Source of the DNA: Smittium culicis
Lineage: Eukaryota > Kickxellomycota > Harpellomycetes > Harpellales > Legeriomycetaceae
Assembly: GCA_001970855.1 (NCBI GenBank)
Contig: LSSN01001891.1
Span: 1-12,708 of the forward strand
DNA: 12,708 nt
Reading direction: 5' to 3'
The notes under the pieces: generated by a model
Told to the model about the DNA's origin: nothing
The model's database searches: none
Seen by the model: the letters and a program-made list of their open reading frames with translations, nothing else
Shown here: one piece after another, positions 1 through 8,702 of the stretch
Layout of the letters: each line of letters starts with the position of its first letter
Numbering within the stretch: position 1 is the first letter of the stretch
Made by a program: the position numbers and the translations under genes

Positions 1-381
1 ATATTTTTATTTTATAGCCCAGTATTATTTGCTAATTATGTACCTAATTTCTCATATAACGAGTTATTTCAATGCACATTATAAATTATCATGCCAACTT
101 AGATAAATATAATCATTTGACTCAGTAGACTATTTTATTCTAATTGTGCTTGTTAGTGAATTAATCTGCGCTTGATTTTTATCATTCATTAAATTTAATA
201 TCATAGTCAAGATAATTTCTAAAATAAAATTTACTATTTGCTTTTAGCGCAAAGTGATATGCGATTAATTTCGGTTATAGCCATAATGAGGGCAGCGGTT
301 TCTAAAAAAAATTCTTATAATTTTATTTGGTTATCTAAATATATTTTTATAAAGTTATCAGGAATTATAATTATTTGTAAC

Positions 382-713
382 CATTAAAACTTATGGTGTG
401 TATATAAATATTTTAAACCACGTATATCCATTTAATAAGCACAATTGAGGCAAAACTTTTTTTTAATAAGATATTTACCATTAACTGGAAATTTAAATCC
501 AGATCATTTTAAATGCTTGAGGTGATAATCTAATGTGAAAATATTTTAGAATTGTATAATTTCTCAACGATAAGCAGATAATTAGCAAATAAAAATCTAA
601 TAAAATTTTCTGTTTACTATCCAAGAAAAATTTTTACTTTCATTTTCTAAACTGCGAATAAAACCATTCTGACTAATAATTTAAAATATTTCATTAAAAA
701 ATATGGTGCGTAT
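382..713 (+). repeat. Diverged short direct repeat, two copies
   Basis: Copies at 382-403 and 692-713 share a 22-bp segment of the form CATTAAAA..TATGGTG(T/C)GTAT with three differences. Similarity fades on both sides. The G-rich TATGGTG core stands out from the surrounding A/T runs. Two copies 310 bp apart could be an old local duplication or remnants of a dispersed element. Chance is possible in such a biased sequence. Confidence 0.3.
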
Positions 714-1308
714 CAACTATTTTAGCTCAGTTTTTACACAGTGATGGTTAAGGTGGATTGAAAGTGATTAGCTTTTTTTTGCAGATTAAACTTCAGTATT
801 GAATAAAACCAACGTAATTAATAAATAAAAAAAAATTTTTGCTCAATAAAAATTTAATTCCCCAACATAATTATTAATAATATAAAAATAGATAATTGAT
901 ATATTTAGAATAATTTTAGATTGAATAGTGTAAAAAAAACTTAATATATGATGTTATTCAATTATTTTAAAAAATCTATCTTATATTCATTAATAAAACA
1001 TTTTTTTACCTTGTAATTTTTTCCAAATCATTTATTTTGTATATTTTTTATTTTTGTCTACTTATAAGAGATTTAAATTCAAGTGGCTATTGCTAAATTT
1101 GATATTAAATCCGATTTTCATCATTAAAAAATTAAAAAAAAAATTTTTTTACTAAGTAAATCATTCGATTTACTACAAAAATAATTACCATTAAATGAAA
1201 TATTTAATTAGATTAACTTAATAAAGATTCAGATATCGAATGAAATTACCTTTAGTCTATTTCAGGGATTTTTGTAATTAAATAATTTATAATATATTTA
1301 TATCAATT

Positions 1309-1343
1309 AAATATTTAATCTTGAATGAGATGATTAAATATTT
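1309..1343. repeat. Perfect 12-bp inverted repeat with 11-nt loop
   Basis: The arms AAATATTTAATC (1309-1320) and GATTAAATATTT (1332-1343) are exact reverse complements separated by 11 bases, so either strand could form a 12-bp stem. It is almost entirely A/T and has no trailing T-run of terminator type. In DNA this biased, such hairpins arise often by chance, and no function is claimed. Confidence 0.5.
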
Positions 1344-2100
1344 GTTCCATGTTTCCTCTTCTTAGATACAAGCTTTTTTGATTTTTTTTGAATCTTGTAA
1401 ATTTTTTAATAACAAAATCAATTTCTTACTTTTTACTAAATTTTTTTTATAAAAATACGTTAATTTATATTTCTCAAAATAATTTATATTTAAATAATAA
1501 ATTATGATTTTATTAGATAAAAAATATATCTCAGCTCAATTTATTAATTATTATCGTAAAATGAAATAAAAATAATTATATCAAAATAAATGTATGATAA
1601 GCTCATACAAAATTTGCTAAATTATCAAATCAGATTTTATATATATCAAAAATTATAAATTTATTTATTTCTTATGATTTATTCATAATAAAATTGGTCT
1701 GATAAAAATTCCTTGTCAATTTAATACAAATAAAAATCCATAATCCTGTTTCACGTAAAATGGATTGAATAACTAAGTTAATAATTGAAGATATAAATTA
1801 TAGTAAAAAAACAATTTTTAAAAGAATATGAGATAAAAAAATATATTAGCAATAATAATTTTTCAAAACTAAAATAAAAATTTTTATTCCACTCATCTTT
1901 TTTTTTTCCTATTATGAATTGCTTGATAAAAAAATTTTTTTAAAATTTTTAATGTTAAAAATAAATATATTTAGCAACTATTGAAGCCCCATTATTTTAA
2001 TAAGTTAACTTTTAACTATAATTTATCTATACTCAATTAATATATGATATTACAAATCAAGGAAGAAATTTAGTAAGATGCCATTTTTCAATAAGAAAAA

Positions 2101-2118
2101 ATGTATATATATATACAT
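2101..2118. repeat. 18-bp perfect palindrome, alternating TA core
   Basis: ATGTATATATATATACAT reads the same on both strands and contains a short (TA)n tract. This is a typical small AT microsatellite able to extrude as a cruciform. No gene or regulatory context is visible nearby. Confidence 0.5.
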
Positions 2119-3679
2119 ATAGCCTAGTAGATTGAAGCAATAATGCTAAAGTTTAAATATGTTTATCAAAATAAATAACATAAAATCGGTCTTTAATCGT
2201 AAATATTATCTATTAAAATTTGCTTTTAGAAAAAAATATTAACTTTAAATAAACAAAGGCCATTTTTTAGTTGAAATAGAATTAATAAATTCTAATACTA
2301 AATTATATAATTTATCATATTATAATCATTTTAAGGATAATATATATCTTAATGTAAATTGATATGTTAATAAAAATAAAATTTAACACATTTTGTGCAC
2401 TTATGGAGATTATATTAACAGATTGATATATTATGATTAGTAGTAAATTAAATAATAAATTAATTAAAGATAGTTGTTAATAGGTCAAAAATTTCAGGAA
2501 AGTTAATTTTTTTACCTTTAAAACAAAAAAAGATCATAATTTCACTCAAATTTTTCTCTATTTTATATGGATAGTTCTGAAAAATAAATAAAATAATACA
2601 AGATGAGATATAAAATATAGCTTAAAAAAAGTGAATTGCAAAAAATAAAATGAATAAATAACGGTGATAATAATAAATTTTTAAAATTTTTCGTTTTAAT
2701 TTCAACATAAATAATTAACCAAATTTAGTTTTCAATAATAATAATTATTGTATTAGTTTAATGGTTGAGATATTCAACGCTATGCGTCACCAATAATTAG
2801 ATCAAGGAAAAAATTATATTTTCATCTACCATTAATAATGATATAACTTTAAAAAAATAATAATACGTCAACAACAATTAATAGCATAAATAGGCTTTTT
2901 TTTCGAAAATAAATTAATTTCACGACATAATACAGATTTTAAAAATAATATAAAATTTTTAATACAAATTTAAATCTAAATTAAAAAGCGAATGAATATT
3001 AATTTAAATTCAAGTTTTAAAATTTTTATATAATTTTTTTCTATTTATTTTTACTCTTATGAAAAAATTTAAATGACCTAGCTATTTAGAAAATAAAAAT
3101 TGCTTTTTTTTCTGTAAATAATAATATGTAAAAACTAATTTTTATGATGGGATTTTTTCAATCTATCAAAAGTGGTTAATTCATTTAAAAAAAGTATTGA
3201 TTTTAATTTAAATATCTTCAATTCAAATATCCTCCCATAAATAACATAATATTTGGAAAAAATATAGATTATCTTAGTAATAATATTTTGTTTATAATAA
3301 TAAAACAGAAGGAATAATTTTGGAATTTAATTTATCTTTAATTATTTTTAAATAAATTTCAACAGGTATCATTTACCCATTACATAAAAATTGCAAGTAT
3401 TGAAATGATTTATTTTTGGTGTATTTAATTTTCTTGTTTTAAATTTATATTAAAGTCCAAAATTTATTTGATACACTGAAAATTTTTATGATATATAAGC
3501 AAAATTTGGCATAAAACAATTTGAGCATGTGAAACTGGTAAAAGAAAATGAGGGATTATTATTCAAATAAATAAGAATATATATGGTCTCAAACAGTGTA
3601 TTAGTCGCAATTTGAATTTAATAAAAAAACTAATAATAAATACTTTAAATCAAAAAAAAAATTTAAAAAGTAAATTTTC

Positions 3680-3733
3680 AACCGAACCCCCAACACCTCT
3701 CTAGCAGCTCCATACTCACTGGGCATTTGTTCA
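3680..3733. other. Isolated higher-complexity, G+C-richer island
   Basis: About 54 bases with near-balanced composition sit inside DNA that is otherwise runs of A and T. On the minus strand it reads MPSEYGAAREVLGVRLK within a 63-codon frame (3601-3792) whose two ends are pure A/T-derived residues such as Ile, Lys, Asn and Phe. On the plus strand a second frame is also open, reading QPNPQHLSSSSILTGHLF. I recognise neither peptide. A minus-strand GGGGGTTCGGTT resembles a tRNA T-arm, but the 3' half of that stem is absent. The island could be a fossil exon, a transposon remnant or part of a small RNA gene; I do not annotate it as coding. Confidence 0.35.
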
Positions 3734-4095
3734 AAGATAATTTTACTTAGCAGAATCAGTTTTATTTTTTTAATCATAATATAAAATATCATCTAATATT
3801 TTGTCTGATACAACCAATACCTTTGCCTAATTTTTAAAAGCAAATAGAATCACTAAGAAAAATATTTTTGCTTCCCTTAAAATTCCATATATTAGAAAGC
3901 AATTTTATTTTAATATCGCTTTACCTTTAGTTATTTAAAAAAAATTCACTTGAGGAAAGTAAAAATATTAAGAACTAATAAAAAAATAAATATAACAAAA
4001 AATAGCATCATTTATGATCAAATAGTACACAATGCTGTAGGATGTTCTTAAACATAAAAAAAAAATTATTATTTGTTATACTATAATTTTTTAAT

Positions 4096-4271
4096 GAGAA
4101 ATTTACTCTTTTTTCTTTTGAGTTGTCTATTGTTTTTATTATTTTCAAGTAATTAAACCACATCAAAAGAGGTAAATTATTTCAAAGTTAGACACAAAAG
4201 AAAAAATGGAAATTAAATAATAAAATAATCAAAAAATTGCACTCAATTTTGTGTCCAAGTTAAATAATTTG
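4096..4271. repeat. Nested imperfect inverted repeats
   Basis: Three related segments lie here. Arm B/C: AAATTATTTCAAAGTTAGAC (4174-4193), continuing as ACAAAA to 4199, is the imperfect reverse complement of 4247-4270 (TTTTGTGTCCAAGTTAAATA then ATTT). These arms are about 25 bp with a 47-bp spacer. Arm A/B: TTTTTTCTTTTGAGTTGTCT (4109-4128) is the imperfect reverse complement of AGACACAAAAGAAAAAA (4190-4206). The shared GACACAAAAG core can therefore pair with either neighbour, giving two mutually exclusive hairpins. No protein is encoded. A miniature inverted-repeat element or a fold-back remnant is possible. Confidence 0.45.
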
Positions 4272-4518
4272 CTAAATTAAGCTAAAAAATATATAACACC
4301 GTAGACTAGTTTTAAAAATTTAGGTTTGAAGTGTTAACATCGAAATTTATATTAATAATCCATAGAAATAAACCAATATAAGTTTTCCAAAAAAATAATG
4401 AAAATTTTTTTCTGTACTCATTCGATTAGTTTTTTTCATGCCTGTAACTAGAATAATAACACAAATATAAATTAATTACTTCATTTTCCATTTTCAATTT
4501 TCGATTTGCCAAAATAAA

Positions 4519-4890
4519 AAAAGTAAAAGTAAAAGTAAAAGTAAAAGTAAAAGTAAAAGTAAAAGTAAAAGTAAAAGTAAAAGTAAAAGTAAAAGTAAAA
4601 GTAAAAGTAAAAGTAAAAGTAAAAGTAAAAGTAAAAGTAAAAGTAAAAGTAAAAGTAAAAGTAAAAGTAAAAGTAAAAGTAAAAGTAAAAGTAAAAGTAA
4701 AAGTAAAAGTAAAAGTAAAAGTAAAAGTAAAAGTAAAAGTAAAAGTAAAAGTAAAAGTAAAAGTAAAAGTAAAAGTAAAAGTAAAAGTAAAAGTAAAAGT
4801 AAAAGTAAAAGTAAAAGTAAAAGTAAAAGTAAAAGTAAAAGTAAAAGTAAAAGTAAAAGTAAAAGTAAAAGTAAAAGTAAAAGTAAAAGT
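4519..4890 (+). repeat. (AAAAGT)62 perfect hexanucleotide microsatellite
   Basis: The unit AAAAGT is repeated 62 times without a single substitution or indel, 372 bp in all. It ends abruptly in AAATATAAATGA on the right and begins after an A-rich stretch (AAAATAAAAA) on the left, which may have seeded it. On the plus strand the KS (AAA-AGT) and KV (AAA-GTA) frames are open and the third reads AAG-TAA. All three minus-strand frames are open (TF, LL, FY). No ATG opens the KS frame between the preceding stop (4468-4470) and the array, so this openness is a by-product of the repeat and not evidence of a protein. The motif is not a known telomeric repeat: there is one G per unit and no GG. Such perfection implies recent slippage expansion, or possibly assembly collapse or expansion of a longer array. 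Confidence 0.97.
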
Positions 4891-5404
4891 AAATATAAAT
4901 GACTTCGCTGTAAATTGAGTAGTGTATAAAACGGTAAAAGTTTGAATTTTTTAAATATTAAAATTTTATAGCCTAAATTTAGTTAATTAAAAATAGATAG
5001 ACGCTTCGATGTTAATTTTATAGTTTTTAACGGAATTTGGAGTTAAAAATTTATGATAGACTGAATATTGAGATAAATATGATAAAAACAAAGTACACGG
5101 GATAAGTTTAAATTTTTATATAATTTTTCTAATATGTAATTATAAAATATAATTATAAATTTTTTTTCAAATTTGCGTAAATAATCATTATACTTGATAA
5201 AGTATAATATTATTAATAGCTTTCGATATTTTAAGTGATTTATAAAAGTTTTCATTTTTTGTAAATTAAGCTTTTATTTAGTTTAAGTTTGAAAAATATA
5301 ATAGATTTCATTATAGGCTAAACCAATTTATGACAAATGGTGAAGTTATATTTATTTAGCTGTAAGATTTATATTAAAACTTAGCTAAAGAATAATAAAC
5401 AAAT

Positions 5405-5468
5405 ATATATTGTAGAATGATATAATTTATAATTTTTTTTAGTAGTATAAATTATAAAAATATATTGT
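5405..5468. repeat. Small inverted repeat bracketed by 9-bp direct repeats
   Basis: TATAATTTATA (5421-5431) and its exact reverse complement TATAAATTATA (5446-5456) form an 11-bp stem with a 14-nt loop. The same 9-mer ATATATTGT occurs on each side at 5405-5413 and 5460-5468. An inverted repeat between matching short direct repeats resembles a tiny insertion footprint. At this base composition both parts could be coincidental. Confidence 0.3.
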
Positions 5469-5788
5469 GACACTCCTGTAGTTTTTAATTGAAGTAGTTG
5501 GGGGGGTGGTAGTATGGCTAAAGTGTGACTTGAATTTAATGAATATTAACTCGATCTGCATTAAATGGGCGAGAGTATTCTAGAGCTTTATTAATTTTTT
5601 TTTTTTCAGAGCATAAAAAGTTCAAAATGAAAATGACTTTTTTATTCCTGACGAGCTTTATTGGTTGTAAAAAAATTTGAAGAAAATTTTTATTGGTACA
5701 TTTATTAAGAATCTGCAGAATCTATTTGCCAGATCACATAAGGTAGTTTATAATTACGAAAAAATTTTAAGTGCGAAAAAATAAATAT

Positions 5789-5839
5789 ATGGCTAGTAAA
5801 ACAGAACGAAAAAAAAAAATTTGTTCAATAGATTTTTGA
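5789..5839 (+). other. Possible upstream ORF in the SPB4 leader
   Basis: An ATG at 5789 opens a 16-codon frame, MASKTERKKKICSIDF, ending at TGA 5837-5839, 64 bases before the SPB4 start. Its first residues resemble the SPB4 N-terminus ([11 protein letters not shown]), and both begin ATGGCTA. If the transcript starts upstream of 5789, this could act as a short uORF. If it starts downstream, the frame is meaningless. The transcription start is not determinable here. Confidence 0.25.
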
Positions 5840-5903
5840 AATATCTTCTATATTTGGGAAAGCGCTAGTAAAGTAATTTACAAGCATATTAATTTACATC
5901 AAA

Positions 5904-8702
5904 ATGGCTAAAAAAACCTCAAAAACAAAAACAAAATCAAATGAGACCAAAAAAGACATACCAATATCAGAGACAATAGCAGAACATGCTACAGTAAAGG
6001 AGGAAGACAATGTAAAATCGCTAAAAAATAAAAAACAAGAATCTTCTGGTAAAAAGAATCAAAAGCCTTCTGCATCAGCAGTATTTTCCTACACCGAGAG
6101 TTGGGATAAGATTAGACCGCCTTTAAATTCTGAAATGTAAGATCGCGTACAACAAACTAATATTATAAACTTTTATTATTTTTTAAAAATTTATTGTCTT
6201 ATATTTACCTATATATTTTTAATAAAGAATAAATGCAATGTCTCTACAAGGGTTTGAAAATACTACGCCTGTCCAATTTGCTACTATTCCACAGCTTTTA
6301 AAAGGTAAAGATGTAGTCGTAGAAGCTGTTACCGGCTCAGGAAAAACTCTCGCATTTGCTGTACCAGTGATCGAATTACTTATTAAAAAAATAAAAAAAA
6401 ATAAGCAATCACATCAAAACCCTCAAGCCATTGTTATTAGTCCAACTAGGTATTTTTATTAAATAGCTAAATAATTTTAACGCCTATTTTTTAATGTAAT
6501 GAATTTATTAATTTTAGAGAGCTTGCTCAACAAACTTATAAAGTTTTCACAAATTTAATAAGTTTAACAAAATTTGATTTTTCGGTCAGTCTTGCGATTG
6601 GTGGCTCAGCAAATGAATCTGAAACTATTGAACAAAATACAGCTCTTAAATCGGCTGGAACTAATATTTTAATTGGTACTCCAGGTAGACTTGAAGATTT
6701 AGTTTGTGGTCGATTAATCGGTAATAATTCTAAAGCTGCAGATAACCAAAATAAAAAAAAATGGCAGTCAGGAAGTGGCCGCCGTAGCACTCCAATAGTC
6801 AATTGTCGCGAGCTAGAAGTGTTAATAATGGATGAAGCTGATAGATTGCTTGATTTAGGTTTTGAGAAACAGTTAAACATGATCCTCTCTATGTTGCCAA
6901 AACAACGTAGAACTGGACTTTTCTCTGCTACTATGAGTGAAGCTTTAACAGAACTAGTTCGTACTGGACTTAGAAATCCTGCAAAAATTTCAGTCAAAGT
7001 AGAAAGTTTGGATGGTTCAGGATTAAATCAAATTACCCCCTCATCGTAAGATCATTGACTTTAGGAATTATTTTCATATCCTAATCTTAAGATAAAGTAT
7101 TAACTATTTTTATTTTACTTACTTTTTAGACTAAATATTTATTACATCACTTGTCCGCCTGATCGAAAAATTTCTCAGCTAATTAGATGGATTGAATCAA
7201 GACCACCTCAAAAGTATATTGTTTATTTCTCAACCTGTGCTGCTGTTGACTACTTTTACCGCTTACTTTCAAACTATTTTAAATATCGCAACGCTGAAAG
7301 TGGCAATAATACATCTGATTCTCCACAGAGCATCGTTGTTGCATCTCTACATGGTCAGATGAACCCTAAGAAGCGAAGTTTGACTTATGATAATTTTACC
7401 AGTCTCCCCTTAGTCACTAGTGGTTTACTTGTTTGCACTGATGTCGCAAGTCGTGGTCTTGATATACCTGATGTGGATTGCGTTATTCAATGGGACCTCC
7501 CATCTGACCCAAAAGTTTTCCCCCACAGATGCGGCAGAACTGCTAGGGCTGGTAGGGATGGATCCGCTTTAATATTTTTGAGCCCAGGAAGAGAAGAAAC
7601 TTATATAGGTATTTATTACGTTTATCACCTATTATTCTCAAGCTTTTTTTGCTTGTAAATTGTCTATATTATGGCATTTAAAACATTTCTTTATCAAAAT
7701 TTATTTATTTCAAATACTCTGTTTTGCATCAATAGAATTTATGAGTATCAGAAAGATCCCGATGCTGGAAACTAGCTATATAAATGCAGATTTCACACCT
7801 TTTAAAAAAGTAGGCGAGAAATATCCAGAAATAGATTCAGAAAGTGATAGCTTGATCGAATCAATTAGAAAATCAATCTGCTTAGACCGTGATACTTATG
7901 ATAAGAGTCTAATTGCTTTTGTTTCATTTGTAAGGTCATATCAAAAACATGACGCTAATTACATTTTCTCGCTAAAATATATTGACTTGGCACTGGTTGC
8001 AAAAGGATTTGCTTTACTTCATGTAAGTTTGAATTTTTATATTAGCAACAATAATACATTACTAATCTATTTAGAGATATCTAATATTGTTTATACATTC
8101 ATTTTTTGAGTTTTAATCTTGTTTTTTACTTTATCTTAGCTCCCTAGAATGCCAGAGCTTCAGAAGGTGAACCCAGACAGCTTTAAAAATTTTGATTTTG
8201 ATGTAAGTGCATTTTCTTCATAATATAGTTTTGAAAAATAAAGAATTATTTAAATTAATTATGTTTTTGGAATAATTATTTTGAAAAATAGTACGATAAA
8301 ATTCCATATACAGATAAATTGAGAGAAAAACAGAGGTTAGCTAAGCTTGCAATTCTAAAAGAAAAAAATTCTGCAGATAGCAGTAATAAGGATAAAAAAT
8401 CAAAAAAGAGAAAAGTTGAGTCTTGGTCCAATAAAGCTGAGCAAAAAGAGAAAAAGCAAGTTAGACTTGAGAAAAAGATTAAAAAGCGCGATGCTATTTC
8501 CAGGGCCAACTCATTGGCTGATTCAGAAAATAGTATCGACAACTCATCACTAAGCACAGGGTTAGGATCAGTTGTAGCTAATACAAACGATCCAGAGGCT
8601 AGGAAATCTGAGAAACTTGATCAAATAATTAAAGAAAAATCTATGGGTGGAGCTAAATCTTTGCTAGGACTTATTAGAAAGCAGAAGCCTAATAGAGTTT
8701 AG
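5904..8702 (+). CDS. SPB4: DEAD-box ATP-dependent RNA helicase, SPB4/DDX55 family (7 exons)
   Basis: Spliced exons are 5904-6136, 6228-6449, 6518-7045, 7130-7608, 7736-8022, 8140-8202 and 8292-8702: 2223 nt, 740 residues plus TAG. All junctions keep frame and restore conserved protein sequence. Motifs in order: Q-motif (GFENTTPVQ, 86-94), I (AVTGSGKT, 111-118), Ia (PTRELA, 150-155, rebuilt across intron 2), GG 180-181, Ib (TPGR, 206-209), II (DEAD, 257-260), III (SAT, 288-290), IV (VYFST, 359-363), V (TDVASRGLD, 431-439), VI (HRCGRTAR, 460-467). [19 protein letters not shown] and the C-terminal helicase-associated domain (DUF4217, about 530-590, ending KGFALLHLPRMPEL) point to SPB4/DDX55 over other DEAD-box families. 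Known role: nucleolar remodelling of 25S rRNA in early pre-60S particles. The lysine-rich tail (627-665) contains a candidate nuclear localisation signal (KKSKKRKV, 639-646). The start ATG has A at -3 and G at +4. Oddities are a Lys/Ser/Thr-rich N-terminal extension of about 65 residues, and a longer linker (214-250) between motifs Ib and II than I recall in human DDX55. No catalytic residue is missing. Confidence 0.95.
6137..6227 (+). other. SPB4 intron 1 (91 bp)
   Basis: The donor is GTAAGA. The acceptor is TAAAG, which lacks the usual pyrimidine before AG, but it is the only AG in the interval apart from the one in the donor. Joining AT (6135-6136) to A (6228) gives Ile 78 and the continuous run [17 protein letters not shown], the expected lead-in to the Q-motif. 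Without splicing, translation stops at TAA 6138-6140. A possible branch site, AACTAATA, sits early at 6155-6162. Confidence 0.85.
6450..6517 (+). other. SPB4 intron 2 (68 bp)
   Basis: The donor is GTATTT and the acceptor is TTTTAG. The join AG|A recreates Arg 152 and the intact motif Ia, PTRELAQQ. This is the shortest intron in the gene, and reading through it meets a stop at once. Confidence 0.93.
7046..7129 (+). other. SPB4 intron 3 (84 bp)
   Basis: The donor is GTAAGA and the acceptor is TTTTTAG. The join TC|A gives Ser 328 followed by [13 protein letters not shown], matching the start of the second RecA-like domain in the family. Its length is a multiple of three, but retention stops immediately (TAA at 7047-7049). 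Confidence 0.93.
7609..7735 (+). other. SPB4 intron 4 (127 bp)
   Basis: The donor is GTATTT and the acceptor is CAATAG. The join G|AA gives Glu 488 and the run [16 protein letters not shown], a typical SPB4/DDX55 segment after motif VI. Reading through the intron gives about 16 unrelated residues and then a stop at 7656-7658. Confidence 0.92.
8023..8139 (+). other. SPB4 intron 5 (117 bp)
   Basis: The donor is GTAAGT and the acceptor is ATCTTAG, phase 0. It joins KGFALLH to LPRMPEL, a conserved family junction at the end of the helicase-associated domain. Retention would add residues and end at TGA 8107-8109, truncating the protein at that domain. Confidence 0.93.
8203..8291 (+). other. SPB4 intron 6 (89 bp)
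   Basis: The donor is GTAAGT and the acceptor is AAATAG, phase 0. It defines a small 63-bp exon 6 (8140-8202, 21 codons) and joins FDFD to [15 protein letters not shown]. The DKLREKQR block matches the equivalent DKIREKQR in human DDX55 as I remember it. Confidence 0.92.

Larger units (their letters stand above)
1..4518. other. A+T-rich spacer without a supportable gene
   Basis: This stretch is dominated by A and T homopolymer runs, with stops scattered through all six frames. I found no conserved protein block, no tRNA-like cloverleaf with a T-arm, and no rRNA-like segment. Its only local structure is listed separately: a weak direct repeat (382-403 and 692-713), a 12-bp hairpin (1309-1343), an AT palindrome (2101-2118), a G+C-richer island (3680-3733) and a nested inverted-repeat patch (4096-4271). 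It could be intergenic DNA, decayed transposon DNA, or a subtelomeric or centromeric spacer. The sequence alone does not separate these. Confidence 0.7.
4891..5903. other. A+T-rich non-coding stretch upstream of SPB4
   Basis: No supported gene. A 70-codon minus-strand frame (5043-5255) is composed almost only of residues encoded by A/T codons and looks like chance. Visible items are a small hairpin with short flanking direct repeats (5405-5468), a seven-G run (5500-5506) in a locally less A+T-rich patch up to about 5580, and a TATA-like AAATATATGG near 5783-5792. A short upstream ATG frame lies at 5789-5839. The last 100-200 bases presumably contain the SPB4 promoter and 5' leader, but no core element can be assigned with confidence. 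Confidence 0.6.

Noticed and set aside
3680..3733. tRNA gene on the minus strand (GGGGGTTCGGTT as a T-arm)
   Set aside because: There is no complementary CCCCC-type half after the loop, and no acceptor stem or anticodon arm can be drawn.
3601..3792. 63-codon minus-strand frame as a gene
   Set aside because: Only the central 17 or so residues look non-random; both flanks are translated homopolymer. It is kept as a compositional island, not as a CDS.
4519..4890. Repeat protein (KS)n or (TF)n encoded by the hexanucleotide array
   Set aside because: Five frames are open simply because of the repeat unit. The KS frame has no ATG after the preceding stop, and nothing conserved flanks it.
4519..4890. 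Interstitial telomere repeat, suggested by proximity to a CTC1-like gene
   Set aside because: AAAAGT/ACTTTT has no G-cluster like TTAGGG or TTTAGGG, so it is better called a microsatellite.
4519..4890. CRISPR-like array
   Set aside because: The 6-bp units are contiguous with no spacers, and the genome is eukaryotic.
5043..5255. 70-codon minus-strand frame
   Set aside because: It is composed almost only of Ile, Lys, Asn, Tyr, Leu and Phe, as expected for random A+T-rich DNA, and has no conserved block.
6536..6997. 153-codon minus-strand frame
   Set aside because: It lies antisense to SPB4 exon 3, whose plus-strand translation carries helicase motifs Ia to III. The minus frame has no recognisable domain and is a shadow.
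7660..8109. Separate 149-codon plus-strand gene
   Set aside because: Its first part is intron 4 sequence and its last part intron 5; the middle is SPB4 exon 5. It is a fragment of the spliced gene.
8276..8557. 93-codon minus-strand frame rich in Leu/Ser/Phe
   Set aside because: It is the reverse complement of the lysine-rich SPB4 tail (AAA/GAA codons read as TTT/TTC). It also spans the intron 6 acceptor.
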